This document shows, one piece after another, positions 1 to 6,868 of a DNA stretch of 16,997 nucleotides. The first letter of the stretch is position 1, and every line of letters begins with the position of its first letter. The position numbers and the translations under genes were made by a program. This DNA comes from Oscillospiraceae bacterium. GTDB lineage: Bacteria; Bacillota; Clostridia; Oscillospirales; Ruminococcaceae. Location of the stretch: NCBI GenBank assembly GCA_014858325.1, contig RKCM01000112.1, positions 1-16,997 of the forward strand, read 5' to 3'. Below the pieces are notes generated by a model, which did no database searches, was not told the DNA's origin, and worked only from the letters and a program-made list of their open reading frames with translations.

Positions 1-21
1 AAACTGGAATTTATAGTCCTC

Positions 22-441
22 TCAAAACCAATTTGCTTTTTCTTCTCGAAATACGGGAATATCACTATCTCGATATGGATTGTAATTATGAAGATTGCAA
101 CCAAACTCTTTTAATGATTTTATTTTGTTATCCTGTGTCCATACAATTAAAGATATTCCGTCAAATTCTTCAACATTTCCATTATTCATTTTGCTTTTAA
201 AATACCACTCCACGATTGTTTGATTGCCTTGATGAAAAAATTGCTTAATCTCCCAGACAAGAACACTTCCGCGTGTATTCCATTCGTCAAACCAGTGCTT
301 TACCGTTTTGCGGTTTTCATATTTAGGACTCCAACTCTCAGTATATACAACATCATCTGTAAAAATATTGTCAATTCCTAAATCTGCTTTCTTAATCCAC
401 ATATCAAACCACAATCGGATAATTTTTTCTCTCTCGTTCAT
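22..441 (-). CDS. SnoaL/NTF2-like domain protein, AT-rich
   Basis: This gene encodes 139 aa. The alternating helix and strand pattern with WFDEW, VEWYFKSK and FDGISLIVW segments is that of the SnoaL-like/NTF2-like fold (small alpha+beta barrel), a family that includes polyketide cyclases, ketosteroid isomerases and many proteins of unknown role. No substrate can be assigned. The start is placed at the ATG at 441 because GGAGG (448-452) lies 6 nt upstream and the family fold begins right there. The frame stays open up to 558, but that extension lacks a ribosome site and runs into the oriT-like DNA. The gene is clearly AT-rich and uses A/T-ending codons, unlike the GC-rich genes to the right. 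Together with the mobility signals upstream and the tRNA boundary, this suggests acquisition by transfer. No terminator is visible before the window edge. Fold assignment fairly sure; function unknown. Confidence 0.72.
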   Translation of the reverse strand: MNEREKIIRLWFDMWIKKADLGIDNIFTDDVVYTESWSPKYENRKTVKHWFDEWNTRGSVLVWEIKQFFHQGNQTIVEWYFKSKMNNGNVEEFDGISLIVWTQDNKIKSLKEFGCNLHNYNPYRDSDIPVFREEKANWF

Positions 442-480
442 AAAGTACCTCCATAACTTCCGATTTACTGGGCTAAGCCG

Positions 481-509
481 AGTATACCACACTCCACCAT
501 GAAAGAACA
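481..509 (-). promoter_or_regulatory. Probable promoter of the SnoaL-like gene
   Basis: On the minus strand a -10 box TATACT (481-486) is preceded by GTGTGG, close to an extended -10. The -35 region about 17 nt further up (504-509, TGTTCT) is poor. The predicted start falls about 30 nt before the ATG at 441 and leaves room for the GGAGG ribosome site. Only the -10 box is convincing. Confidence 0.4.
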
Positions 510-538
510 GCCCGATATAGTGAAATTTTGCCATTTTT

Positions 539-554
539 CTGCGTACGTGCGTAC
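539..554. repeat. Left copy of 16-bp inverted repeat
   Basis: CTGCGTACGTGCGTAC at 539-554 is the exact reverse complement of 653-668. The arms are 98 nt apart and enclose all three oriT-like hairpins. Each arm is mostly alternating purine-pyrimidine and has internal near-symmetry (GTACG/CGTAC), so it could also bind a dimeric protein. Confidence 0.8.
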
Positions 555-652
555 ACAATCCGCAGGGATTCTAAGGGGCTTGACCCCTTAGCACACGGAC
601 TTTGGAACAAAGTCTAGTGTGTTACACCTTGCCAGAGGTGTACAGGCTCCCG

Positions 653-668
653 GTACGCACGTACGCAG
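653..668. repeat. Right copy of 16-bp inverted repeat
   Basis: GTACGCACGTACGCAG at 653-668 is the exact partner of the arm at 539-554. Confidence 0.8.
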
Positions 669-823
669 CAATTGCCATCAATGCGCCATATAGATGGCGA
701 TCAAGTTCGCACAAAGCGAACTTGATTCCGCAAAGCAAAAGGCAGGATACCACCGTCATGGTGATACCCTGCCTTTGCTCGTTTACTGTTCCGAGTAGTC
801 CTTTCGCAGAACCTCCTGTAAAC
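669..823. other. Noncoding stretch with two strong hairpins
   Basis: With the oriT-like block, this belongs to the gene-free stretch between the SnoaL-like start (441) and the tRNA (879). It holds a perfect 11-bp hairpin (700-710 with 716-726, 5-nt loop). It also holds a longer imperfect hairpin at about 739-775, with AAGGCAGG and CCTGCCTT ends, 14 of 16 positions paired and a 5-nt loop. A minus-strand frame of 45 codons (759 down to 622) starts in the loop of the second hairpin and ends on the putative nick site. It has no convincing ribosome site, so I do not call it a gene. Confidence 0.5.
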
Positions 824-870
824 AAAAAACGTACCCGAACCCTTTCTCATAAAGAACCGGGTTCGAGTAC
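824..870 (-). terminator. Intrinsic terminator of tRNA-Val
   Basis: A 12-bp stem (831-842 with 859-870, one G-U pair when read on the minus strand) is followed on that strand by G and a run of six T (824-829). It sits 8 nt downstream of the tRNA CCA end. There is no T run on the + side, so it works leftward. Confidence 0.75.
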
Positions 871-878
871 GAACTGTA

Positions 879-954
879 TGGTGGACGGTACAGGACTCGA
901 ACCTGTGACCTCCTGCACGTCAAGCAGATGCTCTACCAGCTGAGCTAACCGTCC
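879..954 (-). tRNA. tRNA-Val (anticodon GAC)
   Basis: The minus strand folds into a full cloverleaf. The acceptor stem is GGACGGT/ACCGTCC (948-954 with 883-889). The D-stem is GCTC/GAGC with loop AGCTGGTA. The anticodon arm has loop TTGACGT, with anticodon GAC at 919-921. The T-arm is ACAGG-TTCGAGT-CCTGT. The discriminator is A (882) and the CCA end is encoded (879-881). It reads valine GUC/GUU codons. A promoter lies 21 nt upstream and a terminator just downstream, so it is a single-gene unit. Its 3' end faces the AT-rich mobile-looking DNA, the usual side for tRNA-targeting integrases. Confidence 0.96.
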
Positions 955-975
955 ATGCGTCGTATCGACTTGGAT

Positions 976-1004
976 ATAATACCACACCTTTCGTAAAAAA
1001 GCAA
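976..1004 (-). promoter_or_regulatory. Promoter of tRNA-Val
   Basis: On the minus strand TTGCTT (999-1004), a 17-nt spacer and TATTAT (976-981) form a good sigma-A-type promoter. The -10 box lies about 21 nt before the mature tRNA 5' end at 954. Confidence 0.75.
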
Positions 1005-1067
1005 TACTTTTTTGCAAATTTTCTGCATTTCGGGTCAATTGATGGGCAAAAGCGGGGTGTTTGCCGC

Positions 1068-1096
1068 TTGACGCGGGCTGTGGCGGATACTATTAT
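1068..1096 (+). promoter_or_regulatory. Promoter of the MMPL operon
   Basis: TTGACG (1068-1073), a 17-nt spacer and TATTAT (1091-1096) give a predicted start near 1103, with a leader of about 75 nt before the ATG at 1178. A small inverted repeat GGCAAA/TTTGCC (1045-1050 and 1060-1065) lies just upstream of the -35 box and could be a repressor or activator site. No regulator gene is adjacent. Confidence 0.75.
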
Positions 1097-1177
1097 TATA
1101 AGGTACCCTGTAAAAATGACGTTTTTCCTGCCGGGGTGCAAAATCCGATCGCTATGAATTTTTTGGGGGGGCTTCTC

Positions 1178-3259
1178 ATGAAAAAACTCGCGCAGGCCAT
1201 TGTCCGGCTGCGGAAGTGGATCTTGATCGCAGCCATTCTGCTGCTCATCCCTTCCGCCGTGGGCGCGGTGGCTACCCGCATCAACTACGACATCCTCTCC
1301 TACCTGCCGCCGGAGCTGGATTCCCGCATCGGCCAGCTGATTTTGGAGGAGGACTACCAGCTGGCGTCCACCAGCATGATCACCGTGGAGGGGCTGCCCA
1401 CCCACGAGCTGCTGGCCATGAAGGCAGACATCGACCAGATCCCCGGCGTTTTGCAGACCTTCTGGCTGAGCGACGTTGTGGACCCGGCCATCCCGAAGGA
1501 GATGCTGCCTGCCGACGTGCAGAAATTTCTCTTCGGCAAAAACGATTCCACCATCCTCATCGTGCGGCTGGGCGGCTCCAGCGTGAGCGAGGAGACGATG
1601 GAAGCCGTGATCCAGATCAAAAAGGTGCTGCGGCGGGACTGCTTCTTTGGCGGCATCAGCGTCATTTTTGAGGACACGAAGGCCCTTGTGACGCAGGAAA
1701 TGCCCCTGTACTTATTGCTGGGCGGCGGGGCCTGCCTGCTGGTGCTGTTTCTGGCGCTGGAGGGCACCATCACGCCGCTGCTGTTCATGGCGGGGCTGCT
1801 GTTCCCGCTGGTGTACAACTTTGGCACCAACTTCTTTTTGAAGGACGTCTGCTTCATCACCGAAGCATTGGCGGCGGTGCTGCAGCTGGGCGTGACGATG
1901 GATTTTTCCATCTTCCTGCTCCACCGCTACAAGGAGGAAAAAGAGAACGCCGCCTCCAACGAGGAAGCCATGGTGGGGGCCATCTGCAAGACCACCACCT
2001 CCATCGCCGCTTCCAGCCTGACCACCATTGCGGGCTTTCTGGCCCTGTGTGCCATGCGGCTGACGCTGGGCCGGGACATCGGCGTTGTGATGGCCAAGGG
2101 CGTGGCGCTGGGCGTGGTGTGCACCATCGTCATCCTGCCCGCCCTCATCCTGTTCTTCGACCGGCAGGTGGAAAAATACCAGCACCGCACCTTCATCCCC
2201 AAGCTGACCCGGCTGAGCCATTTTGTGTCCCGCCACCCGGTGGGGGTGCTGGTGCTCTCCATCGTGCTCATCATCCCCTTTGCGCTGGCCCAGAGCAAAA
2301 CGAACGTGTACTACGCCCTGTTTGACGCCCTGCCCCAGGATATGCCCGGCATTGCGGGCACGGCCAAGCTGGGCGAGGATTTTGGCATGGTGACCAACCA
2401 CTTCATCCTTGTCCACGACGACCTGACCGCCACCCAGGTCAGCGACCTGTGCGACGAGGTGGCGGCGGTGGACGGCATCACCCAAGTGGTCAGCCTCGAT
2501 TCCATCACCGGGCCGGGCTTCCCCACTGAGATCCTGCCCGACGGCGTGCTGGATATTTTGCAGAACGCCGGTTACAAGCTGATCTTAGCCAACGGCTCCT
2601 ACAAGGCGGGCTCCGACGCGGTGAACGCCCAAGTGGAGCAGCTGAACGCGCTGGTGAAAGCCGCCGACCCCGAGGGCCTTTTGACCGGCGAGAGCGCCAT
2701 GACGAAGGACCTCATCGAGGTGGCGGCAGACGATTTTGCCAACGTCAACGTCTGGTCCATCCTGGCCGTGCTGGTCATCATCCTCATCTCCTTCCGCAGC
2801 CTGTCCATCCCGGTCATTCTGGTGGCCAGCATCGAGGCGGCCATTGCCATCAATCTGGGCATCCCGTATTTCACGGGCGCTTCCCTGCCCTTCATCGCCA
2901 ACATCATTCTGGGCACCATCCAGCTGGGAGCCACGGTGGATTACTCCATCCTCATGACCACCCGCTACCGCGAGGAGCGGGCCTTTGGCCGCACCCCCCG
3001 CGCGGCTGCCCAGCAGGCGCTGGAGCAGTGCAGCCAGAGCATCCTCACCAGCGGCCTGACCTTTTTTGCTGCCACCTTTGGCGTGGCCGTCATCAGCAAG
3101 ATCGAGCTGATGCGCTGTATCTGCCTGCTCATCTCCCGGGGTGCGCTCATCAGCACCGCCGTCATCCTCATTGTTCTGCCGGCCGCTCTCATGCTGCTGG
3201 ACGGCGTCATCCGCCGCACCACCCTGCGCTGGCCCGCCGAAGTGTCTGAAAAGGAGTAA
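1178..3259 (+). CDS. MMPL/RND-superfamily transporter
   Basis: A 693-aa integral membrane protein built as two repeats, the layout of the MMPL branch of the RND superfamily (proton-driven export of lipids or hydrophobic compounds). Each half has a first membrane helix (about 13-33 and 353-372), a large extracytoplasmic domain, then a bundle of helices (about 177-330 and 525-685). The signature acidic residue in the fourth helix of each half is present: D242 in GVTMDFS and D588 in GATVDYS. The second half keeps the Asp-Tyr pair of MmpL proteins, whereas the first has Asp-Phe. The start at 1178 is chosen because a G-rich site (1165-1171) precedes it and MKKL plus a hydrophobic helix follows; upstream in-frame codons lie in the promoter. 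It is co-transcribed with the exported protein 6 nt downstream. Cargo unknown. Confidence 0.88.
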   Translation: MKKLAQAIVRLRKWILIAAILLLIPSAVGAVATRINYDILSYLPPELDSRIGQLILEEDYQLASTSMITVEGLPTHELLAMKADIDQIPGVLQTFWLSDVVDPAIPKEMLPADVQKFLFGKNDSTILIVRLGGSSVSEETMEAVIQIKKVLRRDCFFGGISVIFEDTKALVTQEMPLYLLLGGGACLLVLFLALEGTITPLLFMAGLLFPLVYNFGTNFFLKDVCFITEALAAVLQLGVTMDFSIFLLHRYKEEKENAASNEEAMVGAICKTTTSIAASSLTTIAGFLALCAMRLTLGRDIGVVMAKGVALGVVCTIVILPALILFFDRQVEKYQHRTFIPKLTRLSHFVSRHPVGVLVLSIVLIIPFALAQSKTNVYYALFDALPQDMPGIAGTAKLGEDFGMVTNHFILVHDDLTATQVSDLCDEVAAVDGITQVVSLDSITGPGFPTEILPDGVLDILQNAGYKLILANGSYKAGSDAVNAQVEQLNALVKAADPEGLLTGESAMTKDLIEVAADDFANVNVWSILAVLVIILISFRSLSIPVILVASIEAAIAINLGIPYFTGASLPFIANIILGTIQLGATVDYSILMTTRYREERAFGRTPRAAAQQALEQCSQSILTSGLTFFAATFGVAVISKIELMRCICLLISRGALISTAVILIVLPAALMLLDGVIRRTTLRWPAEVSEKE

Positions 3260-3265
3260 CGAACC

Positions 3266-5134
3266 ATGAAATCTTCTCTTCGCATTGCCAGTGCGGCGCT
3301 GGCGCTCACCCTCGCCGCCGGGATGGCCCTGCCCGCCGCGGCGGCCTCCAAGCCCGCATTCTCCAAGGACGAGACGGTGTACGCCGTGCTGGAAGCAGAC
3401 GGCTCCATCCGCTCCACCACCGTCAGCGAGCATCTCTACCACGCGGGCGGCCTTTCCTCTGTCACCGATCGCACCACCCTGACCGACATCGTCAACACCG
3501 AGAGCGACGCGGAGTTTACCCAAAACGGCGAGAGCCTTGTCTGGAACACCTCCGACACCGACGTCTACTACAAGGGCAGTACGGACAAGCAATTGCCCCT
3601 TGCCGCCGCTGTCACCTACACGCTGGACGGCGTGGAAAAGCCGCTGGAAGAGCTGCTGGGCCAAAGCGGCCACCTGGTGGTGACGGTGCAGCTCACCAAC
3701 CAGACCGCAGAAACGCTCACCGTGGACGGCAAGGAGCGCACCATCGTGACGCCCTTTGTCACCGCCGTGGGGGTCATCCTCGGGCAGGAGGCCACCAACG
3801 TGAACGCCGCGCACGGCCTGCTGGAAAGCGCAGCCAGATCCAGCGCAGCAGCTTTCGTCACCCTGCCCGGCGTGCGGGAGGCCCTCGACGGCCTGCTGCC
3901 CTCCGGCGTCTCGGCTCTGGAGGACTATTTGCAGGACACCGTGACCGTGGAAGCCGACGTGGAGAATCTGACCGCCCCGCAGATTTTGATCGCATCCGCC
4001 GCCAGCGCCGAGGCGCTGGGGCAGGGCGACGTCTTTGACTTTGGGGATGTGAGCGCCCTGACCGACGGCATCACCCAGCTGAACGACGCCATGCAGCAGC
4101 TGCTTTCCGGCGCGGCCCAGCTGGTGGACGGCGCAGGCCGGCTGGCCAGCGGTTCCGTCCAGCTTTTGGACGGTGCAAACCAGCTGGACAGCGGCCTTGG
4201 GCAGCTGGTGGAGGGCCTTGACACCCTGACGGCCAACAACGCCGCCCTCACCGCCGGGGCCCAGCAGGTGGCCGACGGCGTGCTGGATTCCGCCAGCAAG
4301 TCCCTGATGGAGAACGGCCTCATCGACGCCCCCATGACCTGGGACAACTACAATACCGTTCTGGACGAGGTGCTGCAGCTGGGCGAGCGCACGCTGGCGG
4401 CGGGCCGCAAGAAGATGGTGCGCACCATTCAGGCTCAGGCCCCGCAGTTCAAGGCCGGCTGGCTGGACCTGGCGCTCTATCTCTCCGCCACCCAGACCGA
4501 CAGCGACCTGGAAGCTGCCCTGCGGCTCATCCAGAACTTCAGCCCCTCCGTCCTCGTGGGCTGGCTGCAGAAGGTCACCGACCCCAACGCCCAGCAGGTC
4601 ATCCACGACGAGCTGGTGCTGCAGACCGAGCAGAGCGACGACATTGCCAGCGTGCGGGAGCTGAAGGAAAACCTGAACAGCATCCAGTTCTTTGTTTCCA
4701 GCGTGGGCCGGTATGCCAACGGCGTGGCTGCCGCCGCTGAGGGTGCCCACGCCGCCAAGGAGGGCAGCGCCCAGCTGACGGGCGGCGCACAGGCCCTCTG
4801 CGAGGGCGCAAACCAGCTGCTGGGCGGCACCGTCCAGCTGAGCAGCGGCCTGAACCAGTTCAACACCGAGGGCATCTCCCAGCTGACGGGGGCATTGGAC
4901 ACCGACCAGCTGCACGCGCTGCAGGCCGTGCTGGACGCCATGGTGCAGCGGATGCAGGACTACGACGGCTTTGCGGGCACCCCCGAGGGGGCCGTGTCCA
5001 CCGTCAAGTTCCTCTACAAAACGGCTGAGGACGTAGAGCCCGCCGCCTCCGTCGTGGCCGAAGCGGCCCCGGTGGAGAGCGGGAACTTCTTTGTCCGGCT
5101 GTGGAAAAAGTTGATCGCTCTGTTCCAATTCTGA
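3266..5134 (+). CDS. Exported repeat protein paired with the MMPL transporter
   Basis: A 622-aa protein with a clear Sec signal peptide (about residues 1-27, ending AAAAS). After an N-terminal beta-rich part (about 30-240) there are two blocks of a seven-residue-like repeat with Leu and Gly at fixed spacing (LxxG...L). One is at about 265-345 (QLVDGAGRLASGSVQLLDG) and a second at about 488-545 (QLTGGAQALCEGANQLLGG). This repeat type occurs in YhgE/Pip-like and MMPL-linked surface proteins and probably forms long helical hairpins. The C-terminus (NFFVRLWKKLIALFQF) is amphipathic or hydrophobic and may touch the membrane. The ribosome site AAGGAG (3251-3256) lies in the 3' end of the transporter gene, showing coupled expression. 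It is probably an extracytoplasmic partner of the transporter. I cannot assign a specific function. Confidence 0.72.
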   Translation: MKSSLRIASAALALTLAAGMALPAAAASKPAFSKDETVYAVLEADGSIRSTTVSEHLYHAGGLSSVTDRTTLTDIVNTESDAEFTQNGESLVWNTSDTDVYYKGSTDKQLPLAAAVTYTLDGVEKPLEELLGQSGHLVVTVQLTNQTAETLTVDGKERTIVTPFVTAVGVILGQEATNVNAAHGLLESAARSSAAAFVTLPGVREALDGLLPSGVSALEDYLQDTVTVEADVENLTAPQILIASAASAEALGQGDVFDFGDVSALTDGITQLNDAMQQLLSGAAQLVDGAGRLASGSVQLLDGANQLDSGLGQLVEGLDTLTANNAALTAGAQQVADGVLDSASKSLMENGLIDAPMTWDNYNTVLDEVLQLGERTLAAGRKKMVRTIQAQAPQFKAGWLDLALYLSATQTDSDLEAALRLIQNFSPSVLVGWLQKVTDPNAQQVIHDELVLQTEQSDDIASVRELKENLNSIQFFVSSVGRYANGVAAAAEGAHAAKEGSAQLTGGAQALCEGANQLLGGTVQLSSGLNQFNTEGISQLTGALDTDQLHALQAVLDAMVQRMQDYDGFAGTPEGAVSTVKFLYKTAEDVEPAASVVAEAAPVESGNFFVRLWKKLIALFQF

Positions 5135-5140
5135 TTTGAC

Positions 5141-5186
5141 CTAAACAAAAATGCCACATCCAGATGGATGTGGCATTTTTGTTTAG
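5141..5186. terminator. Bidirectional intrinsic terminator
   Basis: A perfect 21-bp inverted repeat (5141-5161 with 5166-5186, loop AGAT) has A5/T5 tracts inside the stem on both sides (5147-5151 and 5176-5180). It ends transcripts of the exported-protein gene (+) and of the Rrf2 gene (-). The Rrf2 stop codon (5183-5185) lies within the stem. Confidence 0.88.
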
Positions 5187-5614
5187 ATCACGTAGTCGTT
5201 GCCCGTTTCCTCGGAGGCGGCGAGGTCGGCGAGGGTGATGCCGCGGAAGTAGTTGGAGATGAGGTCATCCAGCCCCTTCCACATCTTGTAGGTGCGGCAC
5301 TCCGACATCCGGCGGCAGGGGGCTGCGCCGGCGGCCAGACAGCTGACGGTGGCAAGGCTGCCCTCGGTGAGGTTCAGGATCTCCTCCACGGTGTACTGCT
5401 CGGGGCTGCGGGTGAGGCGGTAGCCGCCGCCCTTGCCCCGCAAGCCCTCCAGAAAGCCGTTCTGCACCAGCACCTTGAGGATGTTCTCCAGATATTTCTC
5501 CGAGATCTCCTGCCGTGTGGCCACCTCTTTGAGGGGTACGTATTTATCTGCCTGGTGCTCGGCCAGGTCGATCATCACGCGCAGTGCATAGCGTCCTTTG
5601 GTTGAAACGATCAT
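5183..5614 (-). CDS. Rrf2-family regulator, probably of cysteine/Fe-S metabolism
   Basis: 143 aa with the Rrf2 pattern: N-terminal winged helix-turn-helix starting MIVSTKGRYALRVMIDLA, the recognition region ISEKYLENILKVLVQNGFL (37-55), the wing GKGGGYRL (60-67), and a C-terminal dimerization helix. Three cysteines, C92, C100 and C106, sit where IscR-type members hold their [2Fe-2S] cluster (spacing here x7 and x5), so it may sense iron-sulfur status. CymR-type cysteine regulators, the other candidate, normally lack this trio. The start ATG at 5614 has AAAGGAG (5623-5629) 8 nt upstream. It is divergent from cysK, whose promoter carries a palindrome; control of cysK and of itself is the natural inference. 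Family certain, effector inferred. Confidence 0.87.
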   Translation of the reverse strand: MIVSTKGRYALRVMIDLAEHQADKYVPLKEVATRQEISEKYLENILKVLVQNGFLEGLRGKGGGYRLTRSPEQYTVEEILNLTEGSLATVSCLAAGAAPCRRMSECRTYKMWKGLDDLISNYFRGITLADLAASEETGNDYVI

Positions 5615-5666
5615 TCCGATTTCTCCTTTGATCCGAAAACAATTCTCTGTTTTTTCTATTAAACCT

Positions 5667-5695
5667 ATTATACAACAGGGTAAATAACTTTTCAA
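5667..5695 (-). promoter_or_regulatory. Promoter of the Rrf2 gene
   Basis: On the minus strand TTGAAA (5690-5695), a 17-nt spacer and TATAAT (5667-5672) lie about 52 nt before the ATG. The start region that follows reads AGGTTTAATAG, which shares the half-site GGTTTA with the cysK palindrome and hints at autoregulation. Confidence 0.75.
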
Positions 5696-5718
5696 TCGTA
5701 TTTTTTTGCTTTTTTCCA

Positions 5719-5747
5719 TTGACAAGCGGCTCCTGCGGGGGTATAAT
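5719..5747 (+). promoter_or_regulatory. Consensus promoter of cysK
   Basis: TTGACA (5719-5724), a 17-nt spacer and TATAAT (5742-5747) match the sigma-A consensus at every position. A promoter this strong beside a regulator gene suggests that it is controlled by repression. Confidence 0.88.
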
Positions 5748-5757
5748 GCCATCAAAC

Positions 5758-5780
5758 CTACAAACCATATTGGTTTATAG
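5758..5780. promoter_or_regulatory. Palindromic operator candidate at cysK start
   Basis: CTACAAACCA-TAT-TGGTTTATAG is a 23-bp palindrome with one mismatch in ten arm pairs, and AAACCA/TGGTTT is perfect. It begins 10 nt after the cysK -10 box, so it covers the transcription start and first transcribed bases, where a bound dimer would block RNA polymerase. The likely ligand is the divergent Rrf2 protein; this is inferred from position and symmetry only. Confidence 0.62.
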
Positions 5781-5838
5781 AGGATTGTATGCGGACCGCC
5801 GGGCCAACAAGTGCCCGCCCAGAGGGAGGAAACGTATT

Positions 5839-6771
<933 letters not shown>

Positions 6772-6788
6772 GCTTCCGATAAGTTTTC

Positions 6789-6825
6789 ACGCCGCCGCGC
6801 AGTCTCTTTGCGCGGCGGCGTTTTT
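6789..6825 (+). terminator. Intrinsic terminator of cysK
   Basis: A GC-rich 13-bp stem (6789-6801 with 6809-6821, 7-nt loop) is followed by five T, 18 nt after the cysK stop codon. Confidence 0.9.
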
Positions 6826-6835
6826 GTGTTACAAT
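6808..6835 (+). promoter_or_regulatory. Possible promoter of the dus gene
   Basis: TTGCGC (6808-6813), a 16-nt spacer and TACAAT (6830-6835) lie just before the dus gene. The -35 box falls inside the cysK terminator stem. The -10 box is acceptable, the -35 box weak. Confidence 0.4.
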
Positions 6836-6868
6836 AAGGCTATCTTTTCAAAGATTTGGAGTATGGCT

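Larger units (their letters stand above)
539..668 (+). other. oriT-like region of the pMV158/MobV type
   Basis: The + strand carries, in order, a perfect stem-loop (571-578 with 584-591, CTAAGGGG arms), then CACAC (593-597), then a second stem-loop with GACTTTG/CAAAGTC arms (598-604 and 608-614, GAA loop). This leads directly to TAGTGTG|TTA (615-624), followed by a third hairpin (TACACCT at 623-629 with AGGTGTA at 636-642). The hairpin plus TAGTGTG/TTA is the known layout of the pMV158 origin of transfer, where the MobV (Mob_Pre) relaxase nicks between G and T. The equivalent site here would be 621/622. The block is framed by a 16-bp perfect inverted repeat. No relaxase gene lies in the window; it may sit to the left, or this may be a remnant. 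Identification is by recalled similarity to the pMV158 oriT, not by alignment. Confidence 0.6.

Noticed and set aside
602..943. Plus-strand frame of 113 codons over the gene-free left region
   Set aside because: It runs through the oriT-like hairpins and antisense to the tRNA, has no ribosome site and resembles no protein family I know.
2585..5128. Very long open frame (847 codons) on the minus strand
   Set aside because: It lies antisense to the MMPL gene end and the whole exported-protein gene. Its Gly/His/Gln/Val-rich product has no family features, while the plus strand has clear signal peptide, membrane and repeat patterns. Such frames are a by-product of high third-position GC.
5168..5605. 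Plus-strand frame antisense to the Rrf2 gene
   Set aside because: The minus strand encodes a complete Rrf2 protein with ribosome site and promoter; the plus frame is a shadow that starts inside a terminator.
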